A stretch of 64,000 nucleotides of DNA from an uncultured Prevotella sp. (GCA_905234265.1 CAJOHJ010000013.1:1-64000), one strand, 5' to 3'. Shown: positions 1 through 8,199, numbered from the stretch's first letter. A program made the numbers and translations. The notes: a model not told the origin generated them from the letters alone.

Positions 1-87
1 TTAAAGGAAAAAGGTGTCATTAGACGTGTTGGTGAAGATAAAAATGGCTATTGGGAAGTGCTATTAGACATTAAAATTGTTGATTAG
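1..87 (+). CDS. C-terminal fragment of a putative ATP-binding (AlbA_2/RecG-like) protein
   Basis: Only the last 28 codons and the TAG stop are inside the window. They read in frame from base 1 and include 'LKEKGVIRRVG' followed by 'GYWEV'. This resembles the winged-helix end of the ATP-binding proteins often annotated as RecG-like or AlbA_2-domain proteins, which are frequent accessory genes. The stretch is visibly more AT-rich than the core genes that follow, which suggests recent acquisition. The protein ends close to the 3' end of tRNA-Arg. The family assignment rests on a short tail and is tentative. Confidence 0.5.
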   Translation, partial: LKEKGVIRRVGEDKNGYWEVLLDIKIVD

Positions 88-100
88 TGGGCCTTATTTA

Positions 101-119
101 GTGGTGCAAATGTGGTGCA
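101..119. repeat. Direct repeat GTGGTGCA x2, 11-bp period
   Basis: The octamer GTGGTGCA occurs at 101-108 and again at 112-119, one helical turn apart, between the AT-rich partial gene and the tRNA-Arg 3' end. Such a pair could be a binding site for a recombinase or regulator at an island edge, but that is inference. Confidence 0.4.
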
Positions 120-132
120 TTATGCAAACTGA

Positions 133-173
133 AAAATCCGCAAGAAACTAAATATCTGTTTCTTGCGGATTTT
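133..173. terminator. Intrinsic terminator between tRNA-Arg and partial gene
   Basis: A perfect 16-bp inverted repeat (arms 133-148 and 158-173, 9-nt loop) begins with AAAATCCGC and ends with GCGGATTTT. The T-runs at both ends would let it work in both directions. It lies just past the 3' end of the minus-strand tRNA and past the stop of the plus-strand partial gene. Confidence 0.8.
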
Positions 174-179
174 CTAAAG

Positions 180-253
180 TGATTCCGTTGGGACTCGAAC
201 CCAAGACCCACAGCTTAGAAGGCTGTTGCTCTATCCAGCTGAGCTACGGAACC
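180..253 (-). tRNA. tRNA-Arg (anticodon UCU)
   Basis: On the minus strand the sequence folds into a full cloverleaf. The acceptor GGTTCCG pairs with CGGAATC. The anticodon stem ACAGC/GCTGT encloses loop CTTCTAA, giving anticodon UCU, which reads AGA/AGG. The T loop is TTCGAGT and the discriminator base is A. CCA is not encoded; the genome continues CTT. The 3' end faces the AT-rich partial gene, the usual geometry for an element integrated into a tRNA gene. Confidence 0.95.
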
Positions 254-266
254 GACTTTCGGGGCG

Positions 267-274
267 CAAAGGTA
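267..274 (-). promoter_or_regulatory. -7 box for tRNA-Arg
   Basis: The minus strand reads TACCTTTG, matching the Bacteroidetes -7 consensus TAnnTTTG, about 14 bases upstream of the mature tRNA 5' end. No good -33 TTTG is visible upstream, where the sequence is a run of A and T. Confidence 0.55.
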
Positions 275-342
275 CAAATAAAATATAAAAAATGAAAAAT
301 ATGTCGTAAAAATTATAGATTATTTATATTTTTGTTCCCCAG

Positions 343-1146
343 ATGCGAACGATTACAGAAATTTCTTCCCTTACTCAGGATGGGATAGGGGTGTTTAGCA
401 CACTAACCGAGGCGCAGCTTCGTGCCGGTTGGGAGTCGGCAGAAGGCTTGTTCATTGCCGAGAGTCCGAAGGTCATCCGCGTGGCTCTCGACAATGGCTG
501 GGAACCTACCGCCCTGCTGTGTGAGCACCGCCATGTGGAGGGTGATGCCAAGGACATAATAGAGCGGCTTCCAGACATTGTTCCAGTGTATACTGGTAGC
601 CGTGAACTGCTGGCCACGCTGACAGGCTACACCCTGACGCGCGGTGTGCTTTGTGCAATGCGCCGCAAGCCCCTGCCGACAGTGGCCGACGTGGTCAGGG
701 ATGCCAGTCGTATAGTGGTTATAGAGGCAGTCACCGATACGACGAACATTGGTGCTATATTCCGTTCTGCGGCGGCGCTTGGCATCGATAGCGTCTTGCT
801 GACGCGTGACACTTGCGACCCTCTGAACCGGCGTGCCGTGCGAGTATCTATGGGCAGTGTGTTCCTCGTGCCGTGGACATGGATTGACGGTCCTGTAAGT
901 TCGCTCCACGACTATGGCTTCAAGACTGCTGCCATGGCTCTTTCCGACGACTCTGTTCCGCTCAGCGATGCCAGTCTCATGCAAGAGCCGCGGCTGGCAA
1001 TAGTCATGGGTACTGAGGGCGACGGACTGCCGCAGACTACAATCTCTGCCGCCGACTACACCGTGCGCATTCCGATGGCCCATGGAGTTGACTCGCTGAA
1101 CGTAGCTGCCGCCGCTGCTGTGGCTTTCTGGCAGTTGCGCAGGTGA
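343..1146 (+). CDS. TrmH/SpoU-family RNA 2'-O-methyltransferase (first of two)
   Basis: A 267-residue SPOUT-class methyltransferase, expected to transfer a methyl group from AdoMet to a ribose 2'-OH in rRNA or tRNA. The N-terminal substrate-binding part holds 'GLFIAESPKVI' (35-45). The knotted catalytic domain follows, with motif 1 'NIGAIFRSA' (135-143), motif 2 'MGTEGDGLP' (222-230) and motif 3 'SLNVAAAAA' (251-259). The arginine of motif 1 and the asparagine of motif 3 are present. It is followed after 34 bases by a second, distinct member of the same superfamily. The exact RNA target cannot be read from the sequence. Confidence 0.9.
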   Translation: MRTITEISSLTQDGIGVFSTLTEAQLRAGWESAEGLFIAESPKVIRVALDNGWEPTALLCEHRHVEGDAKDIIERLPDIVPVYTGSRELLATLTGYTLTRGVLCAMRRKPLPTVADVVRDASRIVVIEAVTDTTNIGAIFRSAAALGIDSVLLTRDTCDPLNRRAVRVSMGSVFLVPWTWIDGPVSSLHDYGFKTAAMALSDDSVPLSDASLMQEPRLAIVMGTEGDGLPQTTISAADYTVRIPMAHGVDSLNVAAAAAVAFWQLRR

Positions 1147-1180
1147 GAGAAATTTTTTAGTAACAAAGCATCAGGTGAAT

Positions 1181-1918
1181 ATGATTAGCAGGAATACAGT
1201 AAAGTTTGTCAAGTCGTTGGAACTGAAGAAGAACAGGAAGCGCGAGCGGCTGTTTGTTGCCGAGGGGCCTAAGGTGGTCGGCGACTTGCTGAGTGCCGGT
1301 TTCCGGCCACGCGATGTGTTCAGTGTTACCGACAGGCCTGACGCGACGCTCGTCAGCGCAGAGGAACTGGCGCGCATCAGCTTCTTGCAGCACCCGCAGG
1401 AAGTGCTGGCATTGTTTGAGATTCCCGACAGCTCGCAGCAGCCCCTTGCCATCGAGAGCGTGCAGGGCAGGCTTCTGTTGGCACTTGACGGAGTGCAGGA
1501 CCCAGGCAATGTGGGTACAATCATTCGCATTGCCGACTGGTTTGGCATAGACACCATTGTCTGTTCGATGGAGACGGCCGATGCCTACAGTCCCAAGGTA
1601 GTACAGGCAACGATGGGGAGCATCGCACACGTTCATATTATATATAGTAGCCTGCTGGAGTTCCTGCAGAACCTTCCTGCCGGTTTCCCTGTCTATGGCA
1701 CGCTATTAGACGGCAGCGACATCTATCGGCAGCCGCTCAGTGCAGAGGGCGTGATAGTGATGGGCAACGAGGGCAACGGCATTTCAGAAGCGGTGCGCAG
1801 CATGGTTAGCCGCAGACTGCTGATACCAAACTTTAATTCCAGTGGAAATACGGCCGAGAGTCTGAACGTTGCAATAGCAACGGCCGTTGTCTGTTCAGAG
1901 TTCCGCCGCAGGGGTTAG
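1181..1918 (+). CDS. TrmH/SpoU-family RNA 2'-O-methyltransferase (second of two)
   Basis: A 245-residue protein with the same fold as its upstream neighbour: 'LFVAEGPKVV' near the N-terminus, motif 1 'DPGNVGTIIRIA' (107-118), motif 2 'MGNEGNGIS' (194-202) and motif 3 'ESLNVAIATA' (226-235). The track starts at a GTG at 1175. ATG 1181 is preferred because relatives begin directly with the 'NxVKFVKSLELKKNR' region. It is closer to the RlmB type than the first gene. Its TAG overlaps the TAA of convergent maf by sharing TTAG. Confidence 0.88.
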   Translation: MISRNTVKFVKSLELKKNRKRERLFVAEGPKVVGDLLSAGFRPRDVFSVTDRPDATLVSAEELARISFLQHPQEVLALFEIPDSSQQPLAIESVQGRLLLALDGVQDPGNVGTIIRIADWFGIDTIVCSMETADAYSPKVVQATMGSIAHVHIIYSSLLEFLQNLPAGFPVYGTLLDGSDIYRQPLSAEGVIVMGNEGNGISEAVRSMVSRRLLIPNFNSSGNTAESLNVAIATAVVCSEFRRRG

Positions 1919-2544
1919 AAAGCCTTCAATGCGTCGCAGATGCGCTGTATTGGCAGTCCCATGACGTTAAAATAGCTGCCTTTTATGTCGGTCACGCCTA
2001 TGTATCCAATCCATTCTTGAATGCCATAGGCACCAGCCTTGTCGAAAGGCTTATAGCGGTCTATGTAGTAGTCGATTTCTTCGTCAGAAAGCTGCTTGAA
2101 GGTGACGTCGGTAGCTACGGAGAAGCTTTTCTGCCTGTCTTTTGTGGTCAGCGTTACGCCTGTGATTACCTGGTGTGTGCAGCCGCTGAGCAGTCTTAGC
2201 ATGCGCCTGGCGTCGTCGGCATCGGCAGGCTTGCCTAATATCATGTCTTTTCCTGCTTCCGTCTTTTCTTTGCCAACATCTGTCTTTTCTTTGCCAACAT
2301 CTGTCTTTTCTTTGGCCACAACCACGGTGTCTGCGGTGACTATCAGCTCGTTGTCAGCCATGGAGGCGATGTAGGCTGCTGCTTTCTTCTTGGAGATGAA
2401 TTCAGCTATCCTCCCAGCCGGCATGTCGTCAGGGTAGCTTTCGTCGATGCCGTTTATTATGCGCACTTCGAATGCCAAGTCAGCGCCAGCCATCAGCTGC
2501 TTGCGCCGTGGCGAATTGCTTGCAAGTACTATTTTATATTTCAT
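1915..2544 (-). CDS. maf: Maf family nucleoside triphosphate pyrophosphatase
   Basis: Maf proteins hydrolyse non-canonical or modified nucleoside triphosphates (dTTP/UTP type) to monophosphates in the cytoplasm. The signature 'LASNSPRRKQLM' is at the N-terminus, 'TADTVV' follows, and 'KPFDKAGAYGIQ' lies near the C-terminus. The ORF track runs to 2652, but homology begins at 'MKYKIVLASNSPRR', so ATG 2544 is chosen; ATG 2550 is also possible. The loop after TADTVVV is expanded by a heptapeptide repeat (KEKTDVG) encoded by a 21-bp tandem repeat. It is the last gene of the minus-strand run from panC. Confidence 0.92.
   Translation of the reverse strand: MKYKIVLASNSPRRKQLMAGADLAFEVRIINGIDESYPDDMPAGRIAEFISKKKAAAYIASMADNELIVTADTVVVAKEKTDVGKEKTDVGKEKTEAGKDMILGKPADADDARRMLRLLSGCTHQVITGVTLTTKDRQKSFSVATDVTFKQLSDEEIDYYIDRYKPFDKAGAYGIQEWIGYIGVTDIKGSYFNVMGLPIQRICDALKAF
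2261..2313. repeat. 21-bp tandem repeat inside maf
   Basis: Two exact 21-bp units (2261-2281, 2282-2302) and a partial third start with GTCTTTTCTTTGCCAACA. On the coding strand they give KEKTDVG, KEKTDVG, KEKTEAG. The reading frame is kept because 21 is a multiple of three. Confidence 0.9.
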
Positions 2545-2554
2545 AGTCATTGTG

Positions 2555-3073
2555 TTACCATCCGAAGGCCTTGCTGTCAGAAAGCCATTTGCCCTGTGCC
2601 TTGAGAGTCTGTTCAATGACGTCGCGTGCGCATCCGCTGCCGCCGTTGGCATGGCTTACGTATATGCTTGCCTCGCGCACTTCGTTGCAGGCGTCGGCAG
2701 GGCATACGGGACAGCCAACGCGGTGCATGACCTCAAGATCGGGAATGTCGTCGCCCATAAACATTACCTCGTCGTCGGCAAGTCCGTTGTAGCTCAAGTA
2801 TTCTTCATAGACCTTTATCTTTACGGCACTGCCGAGGAAGATGTCCTTCATGCCGAGTCCCTCATATCGTTTGCGCACGCTTTCTATCTTGCATCCGCTG
2901 ATGATGGCAACATGCAGGCCCATTTTTATTGCCAGCTGTATAGCGTAGCCGTCCTTGATGTTTACCGTGCGCAGCGGTGTCCCGTCGTTGCCAAGCGATA
3001 TTGTCGATGCCGACAGCACTCCATCCATGTCGAAGATGATGGCGCGTATTTTTTTCAGGTCGTAGTTTATCAT
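2555..3073 (-). CDS. kdsC: KdsC-type 3-deoxy-D-manno-octulosonate 8-phosphate phosphatase (HAD superfamily)
   Basis: A 172-residue HAD phosphatase of the C0 type, with no cap domain. Motif I is 'DMDGVL' with Asp15/Asp17, 'ISG' gives the motif II serine, and 'FMGDDIPDLEVM' is motif IV. The protein is expected to release phosphate from KDO-8-phosphate, a step in lipopolysaccharide inner-core synthesis. The usual 'DGVLTDG' is 'DGVLSAS' here. Its start overlaps the stop of the DUF2520 gene by 4 bases and its stop lies 10 bases before maf. Confidence 0.88.
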   Translation of the reverse strand: MINYDLKKIRAIIFDMDGVLSASTISLGNDGTPLRTVNIKDGYAIQLAIKMGLHVAIISGCKIESVRKRYEGLGMKDIFLGSAVKIKVYEEYLSYNGLADDEVMFMGDDIPDLEVMHRVGCPVCPADACNEVREASIYVSHANGGSGCARDVIEQTLKAQGKWLSDSKAFGW

Positions 3074-3840
3074 TTGCTCAGTTTATGAATGCTTTGTGAC
3101 ATTTGCAGATAGATGTCTCTCATTTCCGGATGCTCCTCCAGCAGCCTTGCCTGCATGTCAATGACGTTCTCGTCGTAGCGCACTGCAGGTCCGGTCTGGG
3201 CTTTGCGCGGTGAGAGTACGTGGACCTTGCGTGCCGTCTCGTCCGTCAGCGGCAGCATGACGTCGAACGGCAGTCCGTGTTCGGCCAGAATCTGTTCTGC
3301 AAGTGCATAGCAGTGGTTGGCGAAGTTGCATGCAAATACTGCTGCCAGATGCAGATACTTTCTGTCTGCCGTTGACAGGCGGCGAACATTGCCGGAAATG
3401 CTTGACGCCAGCAGTTCGACACTCGTCATTACGGCATTGTCAGAGGCTTCGATAAATACAGGTATTTCGCTGAAGTCCACGATGCGCTCTTTTGAGAACG
3501 TCTGCATGGGGTAGAGGACGCCGTATTTTTCGGCATGGTCTTCAAATACCGCCATCGGCATTGAGCCTGCCGTGTGCAGGAATGTCTGCTGCCGGCGCCC
3601 CTTGGTGACACCTGCCACCACGTCGGCCAGTGCGGCGTCGCTGACAGAGATGATGCTTACGTCGGCCTCGCTGCAGACTTCGGCAAGGTCGGTAGTGGCA
3701 ACGGCCCCCAGGCGCTGTGCCAAAGCGTCTGCCGATGCCAGCGTGCGGCTGTAGACAGTCTCAATCTTGTGGCCTGCACCCATGAGTGCCATGCCAAGAT
3801 TGGTTGCCAGCCTGCCGGCACCTATCAGGTTGATGCGCAT
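3070..3840 (-). CDS. DUF2520 / Rossmann-fold NADP-dependent oxidoreductase-like protein
   Basis: A 256-residue protein with the dinucleotide-binding loop 'GAGRLATNLG' (7-16) of a Rossmann fold related to pyrroline-5-carboxylate reductase and ketopantoate reductase. It then has 'HTAGSMPMAVF' and a helical C-terminal half (DUF2520). The substrate is not known. The gene overlaps kdsC by 4 bases (ATGA), so the two are probably translationally coupled. In Bacteroidetes this family often sits beside kdsC and maf, as here. A ketopantoate-reductase-like role next to panCD is possible but unproven. Confidence 0.8.
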   Translation of the reverse strand: MRINLIGAGRLATNLGMALMGAGHKIETVYSRTLASADALAQRLGAVATTDLAEVCSEADVSIISVSDAALADVVAGVTKGRRQQTFLHTAGSMPMAVFEDHAEKYGVLYPMQTFSKERIVDFSEIPVFIEASDNAVMTSVELLASSISGNVRRLSTADRKYLHLAAVFACNFANHCYALAEQILAEHGLPFDVMLPLTDETARKVHVLSPRKAQTGPAVRYDENVIDMQARLLEEHPEMRDIYLQMSQSIHKLSK

Positions 3841-3873
3841 GGTTAGAGCTATTTTGTGTTCAGAAAGAAATGT

Positions 3874-4398
3874 TCAGAAAGCATTCAGGTGAACGTTTTC
3901 CCATTTCAGCTTGTCTTCGTTCTGCGGCTTGCGCTCGTCAGCCTTGTAGCCAACAGCGACAATGCACAGGCACGACATATTCTCTGGAATTTGCAGGATG
4001 CCACTTATGACGGTGTCGGCGGTAGTGCCGTCGGCCAGTCCTCGGCCGCGCATCTGCACCCAGCAAGAGCCTAAGCCCAGAGCCTCTGCCTGATATTGCA
4101 TGGAAATGGCTGCTATGGAGCCGTCCTCTATCCAGCAGTCGTTCTGCAGAGGGTCGCCCAGTACGGCAATAGCCAGAGGGGCGTCCTTGAGGAACTGTCC
4201 GCCCATGTCCTTGGCGTCGGCCAGTTTTTCCAGGCTTGCCTTGTCGTCGACAACCACGAACTGCCAGTTGCGCTGTCCCTTGGATGTCGGAGCCATCAGC
4301 GCGGCACGCATGATGAGCCTGACGGCCTCGCCGTCAACTTCCTGTGCCGTGAACTTGCGGTGTGAGCGGCGCAGTTGCACTAATTCGTTGAAATCCAT
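3874..4398 (-). CDS. Nitroreductase family protein
   Basis: A 174-residue FMN-dependent oxidoreductase of the nitroreductase fold. It has 'RRSHRKF' (9-15) for flavin phosphate binding, 'APTSKGQRNWQF' for the N-terminal flavin contact, and 'ALGLGSCWVQMRG' for the second flavin site. The natural electron acceptor cannot be inferred. It starts 4 bases after the panD stop and is therefore probably cotranscribed with panC and panD. Confidence 0.85.
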   Translation of the reverse strand: MDFNELVQLRRSHRKFTAQEVDGEAVRLIMRAALMAPTSKGQRNWQFVVVDDKASLEKLADAKDMGGQFLKDAPLAIAVLGDPLQNDCWIEDGSIAAISMQYQAEALGLGSCWVQMRGRGLADGTTADTVISGILQIPENMSCLCIVAVGYKADERKPQNEDKLKWENVHLNAF

Positions 4399-4402
4399 TG
4401 TG

Positions 4403-4747
4403 TTATAGTCTGTTGTTTTCTTTTGGGAACACCACTATTGGAGTGAAGTGCTTAGCCTCTTCAAAATCCATCAGCGCGTAGGAAATGATAATCACCGTGT
4501 CGCCCACCTGCACGCGCCGTGCGGCAGCTCCGTTCAGGCAGATGCAGCCAGAGCCTCGTTCGCCCTTGATGATGTATGTTTCAAATCGCTCGCCGTTATT
4601 GTTGTCCAGGACCTGCACTTTCTCGCCGGCAATCATGTTGGCGGCGTCCATGAGGTCTTCATCAATAGTTATACTGCCCATATAGTTCAGATTGGCTTCT
4701 GTCACCGTTACGCAGTGTAACTTTGATTTCATCACTTCTATAAACAT
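4403..4747 (-). CDS. panD: Aspartate 1-decarboxylase
   Basis: A 114-residue pyruvoyl enzyme that makes beta-alanine from aspartate for pantothenate. The self-cleavage site Gly24-Ser25 in 'YMGSITID' is at the expected place, so the proenzyme should give a short beta and a longer alpha chain. '[12 protein letters not shown]' matches the conserved second half. The length is slightly shorter than the E. coli enzyme at the C-terminus. It lies 40 bases downstream of panC; together they supply and use beta-alanine. Confidence 0.95.
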   Translation of the reverse strand: MFIEVMKSKLHCVTVTEANLNYMGSITIDEDLMDAANMIAGEKVQVLDNNNGERFETYIIKGERGSGCICLNGAAARRVQVGDTVIIISYALMDFEEAKHFTPIVVFPKENNRL

Positions 4748-4787
4748 GGTCTGTTTCTGAAAAGATATTAGTGGGTTTCCCCTTACG

Positions 4788-5642
4788 TTACGATTTGTAT
4801 TTTATGTGGTCGATGAGCCTTATTGGCGTCTTTCCGCAGTAGACCGTTATACAGCCTACGACGTATGGCGAGTCCTCCCAGCTGTCAACGTCCTGCAGGG
4901 TGTTGCCGTCGACGATGGAGAAATATTCCACCTCCAGGCCGTCGGTGCTGTTGATGTCGGCCACCACCTTGTCGTGTGTCTCCTTGACGCTGTGCGTCTT
5001 GGCGTAGCCGACGCTCTCTTTCAGTGCCTTGTAGATGGCAGGTGCAATGGCGCGCTCGCCGGCTGTCAGCAGGGTGTTGCGCGAACTCTTTGCCAGTCCG
5101 TCGTCCTCGCGGACGATGTCGCACTCCACGATGTCCACCTTCAGTCCGAGGTGCCTGACCATAGCCTTTACGACGGCTATCTGCTGCCAGTCTTTCTCGC
5201 CGAAGTAGGCGCGCTGTGGCTTTACGATGTAGAACAGCCTGCTCACCACCTGGCAGACGCCGTTGAAGTGGCCTGGCCTGTGGGCGCCCTCCATTACTGT
5301 GGAGACTGGCGGATATTCAAAATGGCGGGTGTCGGGGGTGGGGTACATTTCGTCAACGGCCGGAGCCAGCACATAGTCGGCACCGCACTGTTCCAGCAAC
5401 GTGCAGTCGGCATCGAGAGTGCGCGGATAGCGTTCCAGATCGCCTTTGTCGTTGAACTGTGTCGGGTTGACGAATACCGACACCACTGTTATGTCGTTTT
5501 CCTTGACGCTGCGGCGTACGAGCGAAGCGTGTCCCTCGTGCAGCGCGCCCATTGTCGGAACTAATCCGACAGATTTTCCTTGCTTACGGTCTTCAAAAAG
5601 CTGGTTTTGAAGTTCAACAATCTTGTCAAATACCTTAATCAT
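4788..5642 (-). CDS. panC: Pantoate--beta-alanine ligase
   Basis: A 284-residue class I synthetase that joins pantoate and beta-alanine with ATP to form pantothenate. The ATP-binding '[10 protein letters not shown]' (29-38) is the HIGH-type motif, 'FGEKDWQQ' is the next conserved block, and 'LAKSSRN' is the KMSKS-like loop. The track start (5693) adds 17 residues that look like leader sequence; ATG 5642 gives the usual start. It is the first gene of the minus-strand run panC-panD-nitroreductase-DUF2520-kdsC-maf. Confidence 0.95.
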   Translation of the reverse strand: MIKVFDKIVELQNQLFEDRKQGKSVGLVPTMGALHEGHASLVRRSVKENDITVVSVFVNPTQFNDKGDLERYPRTLDADCTLLEQCGADYVLAPAVDEMYPTPDTRHFEYPPVSTVMEGAHRPGHFNGVCQVVSRLFYIVKPQRAYFGEKDWQQIAVVKAMVRHLGLKVDIVECDIVREDDGLAKSSRNTLLTAGERAIAPAIYKALKESVGYAKTHSVKETHDKVVADINSTDGLEVEYFSIVDGNTLQDVDSWEDSPYVVGCITVYCGKTPIRLIDHIKYKS

Positions 5643-5793
5643 CTTCTCTTTTCCTTTCGCAGGAGTTATTTTTGCGGTGCAAAATAACAACATTTTTATA
5701 AAATAATAAAGAAAAACATTAAAAATAAGGCAAAAAGGGGGCTAAAAATCCTTAAATTAAAACGCAAATGCCACAATTCTTAATTGTTTTTCT

Positions 5794-5801
5794 TAACTTT
5801 G
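5794..5801 (+). promoter_or_regulatory. Candidate -7 box for the starch-synthase-like gene
   Basis: TAACTTTG fits TAnnTTTG and lies 52 bases before the ATG at 5853, in the 210-bp divergent region shared with panC. A clear -33 element is not seen at 19-20 bases upstream. The rest of 5643-5852 is A/T-rich with nothing else recognised. Confidence 0.45.
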
Positions 5802-5852
5802 CAATCGGAATGCAGTTGCATGTTGCACTTTGCTACAACAAAATCTGTTTTT

Positions 5853-6650
5853 ATGTCTAAGAAAATATTATTTATAAACCAAGAAATCGTCCCATATGTT
5901 GACGACAGCGCGTTGTCGTTGATGGGCAAGCAGGTTCCACAGACTATACAGGACAAAGGCTTTGAAATCAGGACATTTATGCCTAAGTGGGGTTCGATTA
6001 ACGAGCGTCGCGGACAGTTGCATCCGGTAATCAGGCTTTCGGGAATCAATCTGATAATCAACGAAACCGACTATCCGCTGATCATCAAGGTTGCTACTAT
6101 TGTCCAGACGCATGTTCAGGTATATTTCATAGACAACGACGATTACTTCTCCAAGCATCAGCAGGCTCCCGCCACCGAGGCCGACGAGAAGAGCCTGTTG
6201 GGCGAGCGCGCCATCTTCTTTGCCCGTGGTGTCCTGGAGACGGTTAAGAAGCTCCGCTGGACGCCCGACATCATCCACGTGCAGGGCTGGATGGGTTCGG
6301 TAGTTCCTTTGTACATAAAGACAGCCTATCGCGATGAGCCGTCGTTTGCCAACACCAAGGTTGTTACGTCTCTCTTCGAAGACACGCTGAAGAAGAAGCT
6401 CAGCGACAACTTCAAGCACTGTGTGGAGTTCCGCGACGCCAAGGCCGAGCTGCTGGCAAAGTATAAGGATACCTTCGACTTCAACGAGCTGCAGAAACTC
6501 GCCATCGACTATAGCGACGGCATTGTCGTCGCCCAGCAGAACGTCGGCAAGACGCTTCAGAAGTATGCCGCCGACAGTGGCAAGCCTATGCTGGCATGGC
6601 CCGGCGAGGATTTTGTCGATGCATACACAGACTTTTACGAAAATCTTTAA
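5853..6650 (+). CDS. Starch/glycogen synthase N-terminal-domain protein (GT5-like half protein)
   Basis: A 265-residue protein matching only the first Rossmann domain of glycosyltransferase family 5. It has 'KILFINQEIVPY' at the start, 'RTFMPKWGSINERR', and 'DIIHVQGWMGSVVP', equivalent to the conserved DIIHxHDW region. The ADP-glucose-binding K-x-G-G motif after 'EIVPY' is replaced by 'VDDSALSL', and the whole C-terminal nucleotide-binding domain is missing. Catalytic glycogen synthase activity is therefore doubtful. The track start at 5784 was rejected in favour of ATG 5853, where homology begins. The DUF4270 gene follows after 40 bases. Confidence 0.78.
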   Translation: MSKKILFINQEIVPYVDDSALSLMGKQVPQTIQDKGFEIRTFMPKWGSINERRGQLHPVIRLSGINLIINETDYPLIIKVATIVQTHVQVYFIDNDDYFSKHQQAPATEADEKSLLGERAIFFARGVLETVKKLRWTPDIIHVQGWMGSVVPLYIKTAYRDEPSFANTKVVTSLFEDTLKKKLSDNFKHCVEFRDAKAELLAKYKDTFDFNELQKLAIDYSDGIVVAQQNVGKTLQKYAADSGKPMLAWPGEDFVDAYTDFYENL

Positions 6651-6690
6651 CACTTTTGTTCCGGTCATTTAGGTTAATTACAGAATTCTG

Positions 6691-8163
6691 ATGATGAGAA
6701 AATTGCTGATAGTAGGGATTGCAGCTCTCACGGCCGCAATCTCTTCGTGTGATGAGGACACTGCGACGCTGGGATATTCGCTTACCGACAACGTCGACAA
6801 GTTTGGCATAACCACTGACACCTTTACCGTTGACACACGCTCCTTGAAGGTTGACTCGGTGCTGTCGCGCAGCTCCTACAGCTACTTAGGCTGCATCCGC
6901 GACCCGGAGACGGGAGCCTACGTGACAATAGACTATATGACCCAGTTCAACATTCTTGAGAACGAGACGGAGCATTTCCCTGCTGCCGACCTTGTGCTGG
7001 GCCGCGACGCCGATGGCCTGCCGGTCTGCGACTCCTGCTATCTTGACATTGTCGTCAACAAGTTCCTGGGCGACTCGCTGGCAGCCATGAAGCTCATGAT
7101 ATGCGAGCTGGCAGTGCCTATAACAGACAATCAGCAGTATTACACAAGTTTCGACCCGGAGGCCGAAGGCTACCTGCGCACCGATGCCGGAGCATTGCGG
7201 CAGGGCAGAGTCTACTCCATCAGCGACCTCATGCAGAGCGACAGCGTGCGCGCTGTGAGACGCCAGTCAAACTACAACGATTACATTGCCATTCCGCTGA
7301 ACAAGCCGTATACAGACAAAGACGGCAACCAGTACAACAACTACGGCACCTACCTCATGCGCCAGTACTATCAGCATCCGGAGTACTACCGCAACTCCAT
7401 TACCTTTGCCAACAAAGTGTGTCCCGGACTCTACATAGCCTCTGTCGACGGCAATGGCGTCATCTCGCAGATTTTCAACACGCGCCTGCTGGCATTCTTC
7501 CACTTCAAGTATAACGATCAGACTTATTCCGACGCAAAAATCTTTACGTCAACCGAGGAAGTGCTGCAGACAACCCACATCAGTAACGACGCCGACAAGA
7601 TTGCCCAGCTGGTGGCCGACAACAGCTGCACTTACCTGAAGACGCCTGCAGGAGTCTTCACCGAGGTTACGCTGCCCGTTGACAGCATTAAGATGGGCAA
7701 GCTGAACGACGGCGCACACCTGAACGACACCATTGCACAGGCAAAGATAGTCTTCCAGCGCATGAAGTCGAGCAGCGACGACAGCGAACTCGTACTCGAA
7801 GAGCCGACAAGCCTGCTCATGATAGAGCGCGACAGCCTGTTCTCGTTCTTCGAGAACCGCAGCCTGCCAGACTACACGACATCATTCATAGCCTCCTACA
7901 ACAAGACCAACAGCACGTATACGTTCAACAACATATCCACGCTGGTTAACGCCATGTGGAGCAAGCGTAACACGTCGGCAAATTGGAACAAGGTGGTGCT
8001 GGTACCCGTCGAGCTGGTGACGGCATCGGCATCCTCTTCCTCGTCGTCCACCGTCGTAGGAGTGAACAACGCTATGTCCATGTCAAGCGTGCGTCTCGTC
8101 GGAGGCAGTGCCAACCAGCATGCGCCGGTGAGCATCAGTGTCATCTATAACACCAACCAGTAG
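6691..8163 (+). CDS. DUF4270 lipoprotein
   Basis: A 490-residue exported protein. A signal peptide with lipobox 'AAISSC' places the lipidated cysteine at residue 20, followed by 'DEDTATLGYSL'. The body matches DUF4270, a beta-rich Bacteroidetes family of unknown function ('VDTRSLKVDSVLSRSSYSYLG'). Near the C-terminus is a serine-rich stretch ('TASASSSSSSTVVG') and a final strand 'VSISVIYNTNQ'. The gene follows the starch-synthase-like gene, a pairing common in Bacteroidales. A cell-surface role is inferred only from export. Confidence 0.85.
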   Translation: MMRKLLIVGIAALTAAISSCDEDTATLGYSLTDNVDKFGITTDTFTVDTRSLKVDSVLSRSSYSYLGCIRDPETGAYVTIDYMTQFNILENETEHFPAADLVLGRDADGLPVCDSCYLDIVVNKFLGDSLAAMKLMICELAVPITDNQQYYTSFDPEAEGYLRTDAGALRQGRVYSISDLMQSDSVRAVRRQSNYNDYIAIPLNKPYTDKDGNQYNNYGTYLMRQYYQHPEYYRNSITFANKVCPGLYIASVDGNGVISQIFNTRLLAFFHFKYNDQTYSDAKIFTSTEEVLQTTHISNDADKIAQLVADNSCTYLKTPAGVFTEVTLPVDSIKMGKLNDGAHLNDTIAQAKIVFQRMKSSSDDSELVLEEPTSLLMIERDSLFSFFENRSLPDYTTSFIASYNKTNSTYTFNNISTLVNAMWSKRNTSANWNKVVLVPVELVTASASSSSSSTVVGVNNAMSMSSVRLVGGSANQHAPVSISVIYNTNQ

Positions 8164-8199
8164 GCCAGCAGCCTGTGGTTGCAACATTCGTAGTTGTTG

